NCBI GenBank assembly: GCA_002428055.1
Contig: DIZY01000043.1
Coordinates: 4,975-21,004 of the forward strand
Direction of reading: 5' to 3'
From: Helicobacteraceae bacterium UBA6016
GTDB lineage: Bacteria; Campylobacterota; Campylobacteria; Campylobacterales; UBA6016
Length of the DNA stretch: 16,030 nucleotides
How positions within the stretch are numbered: position 1 is the first letter of the stretch; each line of letters starts with the position of its first letter. Position numbers and translations under genes: made by a program. The notes beneath the pieces were generated by a model, which was not told the DNA's origin, searched no databases, and saw only the letters and a list, made by a program, of their open reading frames with translations. Below, in pieces: positions 1 to 8,800 of this stretch.

Positions 1-131
1 ATATGTCAAAACAGATAGTCGAAAGACATATGCAAGGCGCACTAGGCGTACAAAACAGCGAAAGCGGAGCAATGTTTGTAATAACCCTGCCATTGCAAAA
101 CAAAACAGCGGAGCAACCGGAGAGGCAATAA
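1..131 (+). CDS. Sensor histidine kinase, C-terminal end (partial)
   Basis: Only the last 42 codons are in the window (frame from base 3, TAA at 129-131); bases 1-2 (AT) would finish a preceding codon. The peptide reads MSKQIVERHMQGALGVQNSE, then SGAMFVITLPL and a short polar tail. This matches the end of the HATPase_c domain of histidine kinases, where a G-L-G-L-Y-(M/I)-(S/A)-K motif is followed by the last helix and the G-A-x-F-x-(I/V)-x-L-P strand. If base 1 belongs to TAT, the preceding residue is the usual tyrosine. The REC-GGDEF protein 75 bp downstream on the same strand is a natural phosphorylation partner. Input domains and phospho-acceptor histidine lie outside the window, so the signal is unknown. 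The kinase call is good despite the short length. Confidence 0.75.
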   Translation, partial: MSKQIVERHMQGALGVQNSESGAMFVITLPLQNKTAEQPERQ

Positions 132-206
132 AAACATTTAAAAAAATTCGCTAAAATAAATATAGCTTTTTTTGGCAATTCATCAATATTTTTTTTTGGC
201 GGAACA
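132..206 (+). promoter_or_regulatory. AT-rich spacer with possible promoter and T9 tract before the diguanylate cyclase
   Basis: This 75-bp gap is very AT-rich. It has -10-like hexamers TAAAAT (152-157) and TATAGC (161-166), a T-run near 167-173 and a pure T9 run at 189-197. The T9 run sits just before a weak GGCGGA ribosome-binding sequence (198-203) and the ATG at 207. A promoter for the REC-GGDEF operon here is plausible, but read-through from the upstream kinase is equally possible. No -35 box is claimed. Confidence 0.3.
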
Positions 207-1085
207 ATGGAACAACTAGGGGCAATACTGGCGGTAGACGATACGAAAGCAAATTTGGACATATTACTAAATATTTTAAACGATTTTGATGTAATTCCAA
301 CCACTAGCGGACAAAAAGCGATAGAGATAGCAAGAGGCGAAAAAATAGCTCTGATACTGCTAGATATTGTAATGCCGGGAATGGACGGCTACGAGGTGTG
401 TAAAATATTAAAGCTCGACCCTTTGACAAAAGATATTCCTATTATATTTATCACAGCTAATACGGATGATGAGAGCATAGGCGCGGCTTATGATGTCGGC
501 GGAAGCGATTACATCTCAAAACCGATAAAAAGAAAAGAGGTGTTGGCTAGAGTCAAGACGCAACTAAATCTGAGAAAAAACATACTAGACCTTGAGTTTC
601 TAGCGTCCCACGATATGATGACGGGAATCTACAATAGACGAAAATTTTTTGAGCTAGCGATACCGCTTTTTGAATCAGGCGACGGCAAACTTTTTGCGGC
701 CATGATAGACATAGACAATTTCAAATCAATAAATGACAGATACGGACACGATACCGGAGACAGCGCTATAAAACTCGTCACAAAAACAATTTTTGAGCAG
801 CTACCTGCCCATGCGATACTCGGCAGAATGGGCGGCGAGGAGTTTGCGGTCGTTTGCGGCAAATGCCAAAAAGACGAGATTGTATCGCTGTTTGAGCAGA
901 TAAAAAACGAGGTGGCAAAACTTGAAATAGTAAGCAAAGAAGAGATAATCAAGTTTACTATCAGCATCGGTATCTCAGCGCAAGAAGAGAGCGTAAAAAA
1001 TCTGGATGAACTGCTAAAAAATGCGGATGAAGCTTTGTACGGCGCAAAAGAGAGCGGCAGAAACAGAGTTATATTGAGACAATAG
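207..1085 (+). CDS. Response regulator with GGDEF output (REC-GGEEF diguanylate cyclase)
   Basis: A 292-residue cytoplasmic response regulator predicted to make c-di-GMP from two GTP when phosphorylated. Residues 5-120 are a receiver domain: acidic pair D11/D12, phospho-acceptor D53 in LLDIVMPGMDG, T83 and K105. Residues 130-290 are a GGDEF domain with the metal/substrate segment DIDNFKSINDRYGHDTGD (168-185), active-site loop GRMGGEEF (GGEEF at 209-213) and the terminal AKESGRNRV motif. All catalytic elements look intact. The product-inhibition I-site (RxxD, normally a few residues before GGEEF) is absent; that stretch reads PAHA. The layout resembles WspR/PleD-type regulators with a single REC. 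The partial histidine kinase upstream is the likely activator. The ATG at 207 has only a weak, close GGCGGA upstream. The stop codon overlaps the AGGAG of the next gene, so the two are probably co-transcribed. Confidence 0.93.
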   Translation: MEQLGAILAVDDTKANLDILLNILNDFDVIPTTSGQKAIEIARGEKIALILLDIVMPGMDGYEVCKILKLDPLTKDIPIIFITANTDDESIGAAYDVGGSDYISKPIKRKEVLARVKTQLNLRKNILDLEFLASHDMMTGIYNRRKFFELAIPLFESGDGKLFAAMIDIDNFKSINDRYGHDTGDSAIKLVTKTIFEQLPAHAILGRMGGEEFAVVCGKCQKDEIVSLFEQIKNEVAKLEIVSKEEIIKFTISIGISAQEESVKNLDELLKNADEALYGAKESGRNRVILRQ

Positions 1086-1088
1086 GAG
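1084..1088 (+). promoter_or_regulatory. Ribosome-binding site fixing a TTG start
   Basis: AGGAG overlaps the TAG stop of the diguanylate cyclase gene and lies six bases before a TTG at 1095. Starting at that TTG gives a canonical signal peptide (MKKLIPILFF...), so TTG is chosen as the initiation codon. Confidence 0.7.
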
Positions 1089-1094
1089 TCTACA

Positions 1095-1841
1095 TTGAAA
1101 AAATTAATACCGATACTATTTTTTGCGCTACTAGGCGCTCTATATGCGCAAGAGGTCAAAGTCGTATTCTCACGCACCACGCCGCCTTATGTAATCAATG
1201 AAAAAAGCGGGATAGTGGTAGATATAGTCAAAGAGGCTTTGGCGCACAAAAACCATACCGTCAAACCTATTTCAGTCAACATCGCAAGAGGGGTGGAGAT
1301 GTTCAAATCCGGTATTGCCGATGCAAACTCTCTTGTTATTGAGAGTATGGATATGAAAGGATACTACTCTGATTGCTTTACACAGTACCACAACAAAGCG
1401 TTCACGCTCAAAAACTCAGGACTCAAAATCGGCAAAATGGAAGATTTGAAAGATTATCACATGATTGCATTTCAAAATGCAGTCATATATCTCGGGGATA
1501 GGTTCAACAAAGTGTCCAAAAGTGCGGGAGCAAAATATAGCGAGCAAGCTGATCAAAAACTTCAGGTGCATATGTTTTACGAGGGACGCACACAAGTTAT
1601 CATAATGGATGAGAATATATTTAAATTCTACACGGAAATGCTTGTCAGCGAAAAGAAAATTGCGCCCAATATAGAGGTTGTCCAGCACGACTTTTTTTTA
1701 CCGACGAAATATCAAGTAGCATTCAGGGATAAGAATCTCAGAGACGACTTTAACGAGGGTTTGAAAAATATACAAAAAAACGGTAGGTACAAAAAAATAT
1801 ACGAAGAGTACGGCAAAAAGTATTTTGAAGTCAAGCGATGA
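1095..1841 (+). CDS. Periplasmic solute-binding protein, family 3 (SBP_bac_3), probable sensor partner
   Basis: A 248-residue secreted binding protein. Residues 1-18 are a signal peptide (MKKL, hydrophobic core, cleavage near LYA|QE). The mature part fits bacterial extracellular solute-binding family 3 (amino-acid-type): the opening F-S-R-T-T-P-P-Y-V ligand strand, G-I-V-V-D-I-V-K-E-A-L near 39-49, a D-L-K-D-Y-x-M-I-A-F hinge-side strand near 117-126, and the family C-terminus LRDDFNEGLKNIQKNGRYKK (215-234). No permease or ATPase gene lies nearby. The gene instead overlaps the hybrid kinase gene by ATGA (1838-1841), which implies translational coupling and suggests the protein presents its ligand to that kinase. 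The ligand cannot be told from sequence. It could still feed a transporter encoded elsewhere. Confidence 0.85.
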   Translation: MKKLIPILFFALLGALYAQEVKVVFSRTTPPYVINEKSGIVVDIVKEALAHKNHTVKPISVNIARGVEMFKSGIADANSLVIESMDMKGYYSDCFTQYHNKAFTLKNSGLKIGKMEDLKDYHMIAFQNAVIYLGDRFNKVSKSAGAKYSEQADQKLQVHMFYEGRTQVIIMDENIFKFYTEMLVSEKKIAPNIEVVQHDFFLPTKYQVAFRDKNLRDDFNEGLKNIQKNGRYKKIYEEYGKKYFEVKR

Positions 1842-4800
1842 AAGAGAGCTTTAAGCCCTTATCGTGGCAACTGCTGAAGTCGATACTTGGAATATATATT
1901 CTAATAACCGTAATAATTACGGCTTCACATGTATTTATAGAATATCGCCATATCAAAAATAGCCTAGAAAAAGAACTTATCCAAATCGGTGAAATATTTA
2001 AACCCTCCCTCCAATCCGCAATTTGGGAGCTAAACGACGAACAGATAGCCTCGGTAGGCAAAGGGATACAAAATATGCCCATCGTCTACGGCGTAGATAT
2101 AATCAGCCAAAGCGGAGGAGTTTTATACAAAAACAAAAAAAGCGGAGTCGCACAGACGACAAGCGGAGATTTTTCGTACACATTCGATGTAAACTACGAG
2201 TTTGAAGGCAAAATCGTACATTTGGCTAATGTATCTCTGCACTCAAACAATGAGGTAGTATTTGAAAGAACCAAAGTTGGCTTCTTGATGCTTTTGCTTA
2301 GCGCCTTCATTAAAAGTGCGGCTCTTGCAGCGCTCTTTTATCTAGCATTCCAAAGATATCTCAAAAATCCGCTAGATATGCTAACAAAACAGGTATCCGG
2401 CATCAAAGACAAAGAGTACGGCGCAACGGCCGTCAGCGTAGAGTTTAAAAACCAAAACGAACTTTCATTGTTGCAGACAAGCTTTAACGAGCTCTTAAAA
2501 CATATACACGAGCAAGAAGAGCTCAAGACAAGCATCATAAGCGAACAAAACAAGCTTCTTGAGATAGAGGTGCAAAAACGAACGAAAGAGCTTCAAAAAA
2601 GCGAGCTTCGCCACAGGATTATCTTTGAGGAATCCTCCTCTCCTGGAATCGTATGGAAAGACGGTTTTATCGTTACAGACTGGAATAAAAGAGCTGAAGA
2701 GCTTTTTGGTTGGGGCAAAGAAGAGGTTATCGGCAAATCTTTTTTTGATTTTCTAATACCCCAAAACATCCAAAAAGCGATACAAGACAAGCTAGCAGAG
2801 ATAACAAAAATAGAAAACATGCTACCGCACTCTATTAATCAAAACACCACCAAAGACGGCAGATCAATCACATGCGAATGGTTCAATTCGCTCCTACCTA
2901 TCGTAGAGGGCGAAGCGCAAGAGGTCGTCTCTCTCGCGGTTGATATTACGGAGCGCCTAAAAGCGGAAGAGATTATGAGGGAGGCAAAACAAAGAGCCGA
3001 AGCCGCCACGCATGCAAAAAGTGAATTTTTGGCAAATATGTCGCATGAAATAAGAACGCCGATGAACGCTATTATAGGCATGACCTATTTGGTCAAAGAG
3101 ACAAATCTAGATAGCTCTCAAAGAGATTATATAAGCAAGATAGAAAACTCCGCAAACTCGCTTCTTGGAATTATCAACGATATTTTGGACTTCTCAAAAA
3201 TAGAAGCCGGAAAGCTTGAACTTGAAAATATCGAGTTTGACCTGCACACGGTGGTAGAGAGCGTCATCAATATAGTCGAATTAAAAGCGCACGAAAAAGG
3301 TCTTGAGTTTATCGTAGGATACGACCACAACACAGCTATGAGCCTTTTTGGAGATCCGCTAAGACTAGGGCAAATACTAATCAACCTCTCAACAAACGCC
3401 GTTAAATTCACAAACTACGGAGAGGTCGGCATCTACATCAAAAAAGTAGCGACAGATAGGTTTAGGTTTGAGGTAAAAGATACGGGAATCGGACTTGACA
3501 AACAGCAGCAAGAAAGACTATTCAAATCATTCTCACAAGCCGATAATACAACAACAAGAAAATATGGAGGCACAGGGCTAGGACTGGCAATATCCAAACA
3601 GCTCGTAGGGCTAATGAACGGAACTATCTGGGTAGAGAGCGAACCTGGCGTTGGAAGTAGCTTTATTTTCGAGATAGAGCTAAAAGAGATAGAAGCCGAC
3701 AAGAACGAAATTTACACGGTATTTGAAAATAAAAATGTGCTCATAGTAGACGATACTCCGTCTTGGCAGACGATACTAACAAGACTACTACATAGATACA
3801 ATGTTACGGTCTCCTCGGTATATAGCGGCAAAGAGGCGCTAGATACGCTACGAAGAGACCCTAAGAGATTTGATTTGGTGCTAATGGATTGGAAAATGCC
3901 AGAGATGGACGGCATAGAGGCAACCAAGCTCATAAAAGAGCAGTGCAAAGACGCCGTAGCGCCGACCATCATCATGGTAAGCTCGCACAACGGGAAAGAT
4001 GTGATAGAAAAAGCAAAAGAGGCGGGTATAGATAAGTTTTTACATAAACCAATAAATCCGTCGCTCCTATATGAGGCGCTCACGGAACTTTTCGGCAACT
4101 CCGTAGCCAAAACACACAATAAGACGGAGCAACACTCGCTAAAAACAAAAATAAGCTCGCTAGCCGGCAGTATAATACTTCTCGCCGAAGATAATCTTTT
4201 GAATCAAGAGATAGTAATCGGTATGCTAAAAAACAGCGGCATCAAAATAGAGATAGCCCAAAACGGGATAGAAGCCGTCAATATGTTTAAAACCAATAAA
4301 ACAAAATACGAACTTATCTTAATGGATATACAAATGCCTTCGATGGACGGCTATCAGGCAAGCCGAATAATTAGAAAAATCAACAAAAATATTCCAATTA
4401 TAGCGCTGACGGCAAACGCTATGAAAAGCGACGCCGATAAAGCAAAAGATGCGGGAATGAACGACCATATCAGTAAGCCCATAGATCCGCAAAAACTGTT
4501 TGCCGCACTTTTGGCGCATATATCCAAAAAATGTGAGCCGAGTGACGATACGGCGCAAGACGCAAAGCCCTTACAAAATAGACACCCATTACTGACGCAT
4601 GTTGACATAGACAAGGTTATTCCAAAAGTCATAGAGGATATTGAGTTTTATGGCGATATAGCAGGTATGTTTGTCGATAAATACGACAATTTTAAGCTAG
4701 AGCTGGACGATAAAGAGTATAAAAATGTTATCCATACAATGAAGGGTATCAGCGCAACCATTGGAGCCACAGAGCTACACAAGCTCTCCGTCTTTGCAGA

Positions 4801-5119
4801 GAAAGAGCCAAAGGATGAAACACTGGCGCTTTTAATGACGGAACTTACGCTTGTCTGCGAGGAGCTAAAGAAAAATTTTGCCAAGGATAAAAAAGCTCAC
4901 ACAGACGATAAAATAGAGCTCTCATCGGAAGAAATCGAAGCATTGTTTGCAGAGTTAAGAGAGGCGATTGGTGCGAAACGACCGAAGCTTATATCTCCAA
5001 TCATGGAAAAACTAGACAAAATCGCCCTACCTTCGGGCAAAGAAAAGAGCTTTCAATCGGCAAAAAAACATATCGACGGATATGAGTTTGAAGAGGCTTT
5101 GACGGCGTTAGAGGGATAG
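1838..5119 (+). CDS. Hybrid sensor histidine kinase (periplasmic sensor-HAMP-PAS-HisKA-HATPase-REC-REC-HPt)
   Basis: A 1093-residue inner-membrane phosphorelay kinase. Transmembrane helices lie near 13-33 and 147-171 and bracket a periplasmic domain of about 110 residues containing a FKPSLQSAIWELND segment, typical of small CHASE-like sensor domains. Then come HAMP (about 172-225), coiled coil (225-258), PAS (about 258-372), HisKA with phospho-histidine H403 in NMSHEIRTPMN, and HATPase_c with N-box N520, DTGIGL (548-553) and YGGTGLGL (576-583). Receiver 1 has D638/D639, phospho-Asp D684 and K737. Receiver 2 has E784/D785, D830 and K880. An HPt domain has H966 in HTMKG, followed by a tail to 1093. 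All phosphotransfer residues are present, as in BarA/TorS-type kinases but with two receivers. The final response regulator is not obvious nearby; the upstream REC-GGEEF is a candidate. Translation is coupled to the solute-binding gene, which suggests a ligand-bound SBP as input. Confidence 0.95.
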   Translation: MKESFKPLSWQLLKSILGIYILITVIITASHVFIEYRHIKNSLEKELIQIGEIFKPSLQSAIWELNDEQIASVGKGIQNMPIVYGVDIISQSGGVLYKNKKSGVAQTTSGDFSYTFDVNYEFEGKIVHLANVSLHSNNEVVFERTKVGFLMLLLSAFIKSAALAALFYLAFQRYLKNPLDMLTKQVSGIKDKEYGATAVSVEFKNQNELSLLQTSFNELLKHIHEQEELKTSIISEQNKLLEIEVQKRTKELQKSELRHRIIFEESSSPGIVWKDGFIVTDWNKRAEELFGWGKEEVIGKSFFDFLIPQNIQKAIQDKLAEITKIENMLPHSINQNTTKDGRSITCEWFNSLLPIVEGEAQEVVSLAVDITERLKAEEIMREAKQRAEAATHAKSEFLANMSHEIRTPMNAIIGMTYLVKETNLDSSQRDYISKIENSANSLLGIINDILDFSKIEAGKLELENIEFDLHTVVESVINIVELKAHEKGLEFIVGYDHNTAMSLFGDPLRLGQILINLSTNAVKFTNYGEVGIYIKKVATDRFRFEVKDTGIGLDKQQQERLFKSFSQADNTTTRKYGGTGLGLAISKQLVGLMNGTIWVESEPGVGSSFIFEIELKEIEADKNEIYTVFENKNVLIVDDTPSWQTILTRLLHRYNVTVSSVYSGKEALDTLRRDPKRFDLVLMDWKMPEMDGIEATKLIKEQCKDAVAPTIIMVSSHNGKDVIEKAKEAGIDKFLHKPINPSLLYEALTELFGNSVAKTHNKTEQHSLKTKISSLAGSIILLAEDNLLNQEIVIGMLKNSGIKIEIAQNGIEAVNMFKTNKTKYELILMDIQMPSMDGYQASRIIRKINKNIPIIALTANAMKSDADKAKDAGMNDHISKPIDPQKLFAALLAHISKKCEPSDDTAQDAKPLQNRHPLLTHVDIDKVIPKVIEDIEFYGDIAGMFVDKYDNFKLELDDKEYKNVIHTMKGISATIGATELHKLSVFAEKEPKDETLALLMTELTLVCEELKKNFAKDKKAHTDDKIELSSEEIEALFAELREAIGAKRPKLISPIMEKLDKIALPSGKEKSFQSAKKHIDGYEFEEALTALEG

Positions 5120-5144
5120 GTTATTTTTTTAAAATCCCTCTAAC
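5107..5144. terminator. Perfect 11-bp inverted repeat spanning two convergent stop codons
   Basis: GTTAGAGGGAT (5107-5117) is repeated as its exact reverse complement ATCCCTCTAAC (5134-5144) around a 16-base loop that contains T7 (5124-5130). The structure covers the last codons and stops of both the hybrid kinase (+) and the DUF3108 gene (-). A shared bidirectional terminator is the simplest role. The T-run is inside the loop rather than after the stem, so it is not a textbook intrinsic terminator. Confidence 0.55.
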
Positions 5145-5855
5145 ATCCCCAAAAAGTATCACATCTTTTAGAGTCGCCCTCTCGCAGTCGTTTTTGTCGT
5201 CAAAAGCTATCCATAGCTCTCCTCGCTCCGAAGAGAAAATCTTTTGGTTGATATAGACGATGACATAGCTACTAGCCCTTACCCCCTCGAATGTCTCTTT
5301 TATCTCGCTTAGTTTTGCGCCGGAGGGGATGATAAGATCCACCCTGCCGTCTTTCGGGTTTGCGCCGACGGCGTAGTATGCTTTTTGGCTTCCCGCCTTC
5401 ATAGTGCGAAAATCATCGGAGATATTGAAATAAAGCGTTAATATGTCGTTATCGGCATAGTATTTGTTAACCTCTTCATTTTTATCGATTAACCTGTCCT
5501 CTTCATACTTCTCTTTTGCTTTTATCACTTTTTTTGCGGCGTGGTCAAATATATATGTAGTTCGCTCCGCCTTATCCGACCACTTTTTGTACTGCGTAAA
5601 TTTTTGAGGCAAATATCCGCTTGGCGTTACTATGCCGTAGCTCTCGTATACCTCCGCCCTGCCCCTGCTCAGAAACTTTGCAACTCCTTTGGTGTTGGCT
5701 TCTATCCTGATATGATAGTTTTTGCCCTCTACGACCAGTTGCGCTTTTGCATTGCCTAGCTCTTTGAACCAGCCGTATTCAACATCATAATCGGCGCTCT
5801 TTGTAAAACCAAAGAGCGAGTAAAAAAATAGCGCCGTAGCAATAATAATTCTCAT
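5121..5855 (-). CDS. Secreted DUF3108-family protein
   Basis: A 244-residue protein with an N-terminal signal peptide (MRIIIATALFFYSLFGFTKS, then ADYDVEYGWF). The body is rich in beta-strand patterning and fits the DUF3108 family of periplasmic/envelope proteins: an opening Y-x-V-x-Y-G-W-F strand, a region on converting a measured value through sugar-like strands (G-Y-L-P-Q-K-F), an I-L-T-L-Y-F-N segment in the middle, and a terminal W-I-A-F-D-D...P-less strand pair with V-R-G-I-L-K-K at the end. The family has no established reaction. The gene starts six bases after the cyclase stop (GGATTATAAAGACAG precedes the ATG), so it is almost certainly co-transcribed with it. It ends one base from the convergent hybrid kinase stop. 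Family assignment is by remembered pattern, not by a search. Confidence 0.6.
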   Translation of the reverse strand: MRIIIATALFFYSLFGFTKSADYDVEYGWFKELGNAKAQLVVEGKNYHIRIEANTKGVAKFLSRGRAEVYESYGIVTPSGYLPQKFTQYKKWSDKAERTTYIFDHAAKKVIKAKEKYEEDRLIDKNEEVNKYYADNDILTLYFNISDDFRTMKAGSQKAYYAVGANPKDGRVDLIIPSGAKLSEIKETFEGVRASSYVIVYINQKIFSSERGELWIAFDDKNDCERATLKDVILFGDVRGILKK

Positions 5856-5861
5856 CTGTCT

Positions 5862-8800
5862 TTATAATCCCTCTAGCTCTTTTTTGAGAGCATCTACATC
5901 TTCACCTCTACCAAGCTTTTCAAATATAGCTACCGCTTCCTCATATTTTGCCTTGGCTTCCGATTTTTTGCCCTCTTGCTTGTATGCTCTTGCATATAAT
6001 CTGCATAGCTTACCCTCTTCTGATAAAAAGTCGTTATTTTTGGCGATTTCTAGCGCATCGTCAAGGCGCTCGTACGCTTTTTTTGTCTCTTTTTGTTCCA
6101 GCAGTACCTGAATTAGTGATATTAGCGTGGCGGTCGCTTTTCGCAAAGAGCCTATATCTCTAAAGTCGCTTAACGCCGACAATAGAGCTATCTCGGCCTC
6201 TTCATGTCTTCCTATATCCGCATACAACCTGCCTTTTGCAAGCAGTGCAGCCGCACTTGCAGGTTTGCTTCCTATCGTATTCATAATCTCGGCCGAACGG
6301 CTAAAATGTTTTAGCGCCTGGTCGCTTTCGCCCCTTTTTGTCCTTAGATACCCCAAAGAAAGCTCTACATTTGCTATCTGTCTGCGATTTTTTAACTCTT
6401 GAAAAAGCGAAAGACTTCGCAAATTATAATTGAGCGCCGTCTCAAAATCACAGATATTCTCATAAAAGACGGCTAGATTATTGCAGCACATAGCGATGTG
6501 CTCGTCCGAGCTAAGTTGCTCAAATATTGCAAGCGCCTTTAATCCTTGCGCTAAAGACTCCTCGCTTTTTCTAAAACGATTTAGCACCCACGATAGATTC
6601 ATCAGAAGTTGCGCATATTCAAGCGTATCTTGACGCTCTTCTATGAGGACTAACGCCTCGTGATAGATTTTTATCGACTTCTCTTTTGCGCCCCTCTTCT
6701 CTTCGATACGACCGATATTTCGCATCGCATCGGCTTTTAGTAGAGTATCAGAGGATACCTCTTTGATGCGCTCCCACGCCAAAATTGCATGCTCCATATC
6801 CCCAAGCAGCTCCAACACCTCTGAGTACGGCTTGTATATCTCCACCCAATTTATATCTTTATTTTGCAGTTTTGAGCCTATTTCGATAGCCTGCTCAAAA
6901 AACTTAGCCGCAGTTTCGTTGGCGTATACCGCCTTTGCCTTTAGTGCGCTTTGAATCGTAAAATAATACGCCTCTTCCAAGTCGCCTGCTTCGGTATAGT
7001 GTACCGCCAGCGACTCTGTGTAATCTTGCACCCTCTCTTTAAAAACCTCTCGAATCATCTGAGCCGCCTCATGGTGCAGCGCCTGCCTTCGTTTTAGTAA
7101 AAGCGTGTCGTAAACCGCCTCTTGAATAAATGTCGTATGAAACGAATACTCCACATCCGGAAACGATTGCGACTCAAAAATCATCTCCGCATCTATAAGT
7201 GAGCTTAGCGACTCATCAAGAGTCTTATCATGAATAATCGCCTCAATCAATCTGCGGCTAAAAGTATGCCCAAGCACCGCCGCCTTGCTCATAATCTCTT
7301 TTTGCAGAGGGGATAGCTTGTCAAAGCGGGCTATAACAAGACCGGTAATAGAGTTTGGAATTGATATTTTTGAGAGCTCTTTTTTGATAACAATCCTATC
7401 TCCATCTTTTTCGACAGCCCCCTGCTCCACCAAAGAACGGACGATTTCTTGCAAGAAAAGCGGATTTCCGTCAGAACGAAGACCGATTAGCTCTATTAGC
7501 TCTTTCGGTAGATTTTCGCATTCCAGCGCATATTTGACGAACGCTTCGCACTCGCTTCTATTAAGCCGCTCAAAGGTCATCTCTATAGCCCTATCCCCAA
7601 GAGTTCTTCTAGCTAGCGGCAAAAGCTTTGCAGCGACTGAGTTTTTGTCAGGACGCAACATTAGCATTAGCATGACGGGAGCATTTTTGCAAACACCGAT
7701 AAGAGCCGCTATCGTCTCTATCGTGGCGCTATCCGCATTGTGCAAATCTTCTATAGACACGATGGTGGCTCTATGCTTGCCCAAAACGGAAAAAAACCAT
7801 CCGATGGAGCGAATCGTAGCGGTATATATCTCTTGCGGCGACATATCACCGAGCAATACGCCGTACTCCGACGCCAAATCAAGCTCAAACAATCTACCTA
7901 TAAGCACGATAGCTTTTTTTGCCTCTTCGGAAAGTATATCCCCATCTTCGCCGATAAGAAGCGGTAACCCCTCGGTTAGTTTTGTCGTTATCGTTTGATT
8001 CATATCGTCAGAGTCAATTGCAAGCAACCGCTTGAACATATCGATAAAAGTGTGATAAGGGGTATTTTTGCCGTATGATTGACATCTACCCTCTATAATT
8101 TGCGCACTATTTTGCCTAAATCTATTTTTTATCTCCGCTTGAATACGACTCTTGCCAAAACCTGGGTCAGATATTAAAAATACTGTTTGCCCTTCACCCT
8201 TTTGAAGTCTCTCCACGCTAATAGAGAGCGACTCTATCTCTTTGGTTCGTCCAACGAGTGGCACATCTACGATAGAGCCGGCCTTTATCTCAGAGGCGTC
8301 CAGCGCCCTTATAACTTCAAAGACCGATACCGGCTCCACCTTGCCCTTTACAGCTATAGCCTCTTGCTCAACAAATTCAAATAGATTTTTTGTCTGATTG
8401 TGCGTATATGAGGAGACAAATATCTGCCCTTTTGCCGCATTCGATTCAAGCCTTGAGGCAAGATTTACCGTGTCCCCCATAACCGTGTAGTCCATCCTAG
8501 AATCAGAGCCCATCTTACCGGCAACTACCAATCCAGTATTGATACCGATATGAAGCCCTAGCGGTTTTTCTAGCTTTATCGGCAGTTTTTTGTTGTATTC
8601 GTCTATCTTTTTTATCATATCTAAGGCAGCTCTAAGGGCGAGCTCCGGGTCGTTTTCATGCGTTATCGGAGCTCCAAACAGCGCCATAATACAATCGCCG
8701 ATATATTTATCGATATACCCCTCATAAGATGTTACGGCATCGCCCATAATCTGCAAACAGTTGTTCATCACCGTAGTGACCTCTTCCGGGTCTAGCTTCT

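Noticed and set aside
629..1180. 183-codon - strand frame across the GGDEF domain and SBP start
   Set aside because: It is antisense to catalytic GGDEF sequence and to a signal peptide, and serine/phenylalanine-rich as expected of a shadow frame.
5124..5130. T7 run read as the U-tract of a standard intrinsic terminator for the hybrid kinase gene
   Set aside because: The run lies in the loop of the inverted repeat, not after the stem, and no stable hairpin ends just before it.
7285..7998. 237-codon open frame on the + strand opposite the adenylate cyclase gene
   Set aside because: It is antisense to conserved STAND/ATPase coding sequence, has serine/isoleucine-rich low-quality composition and no ribosome site; a shadow of the real gene.
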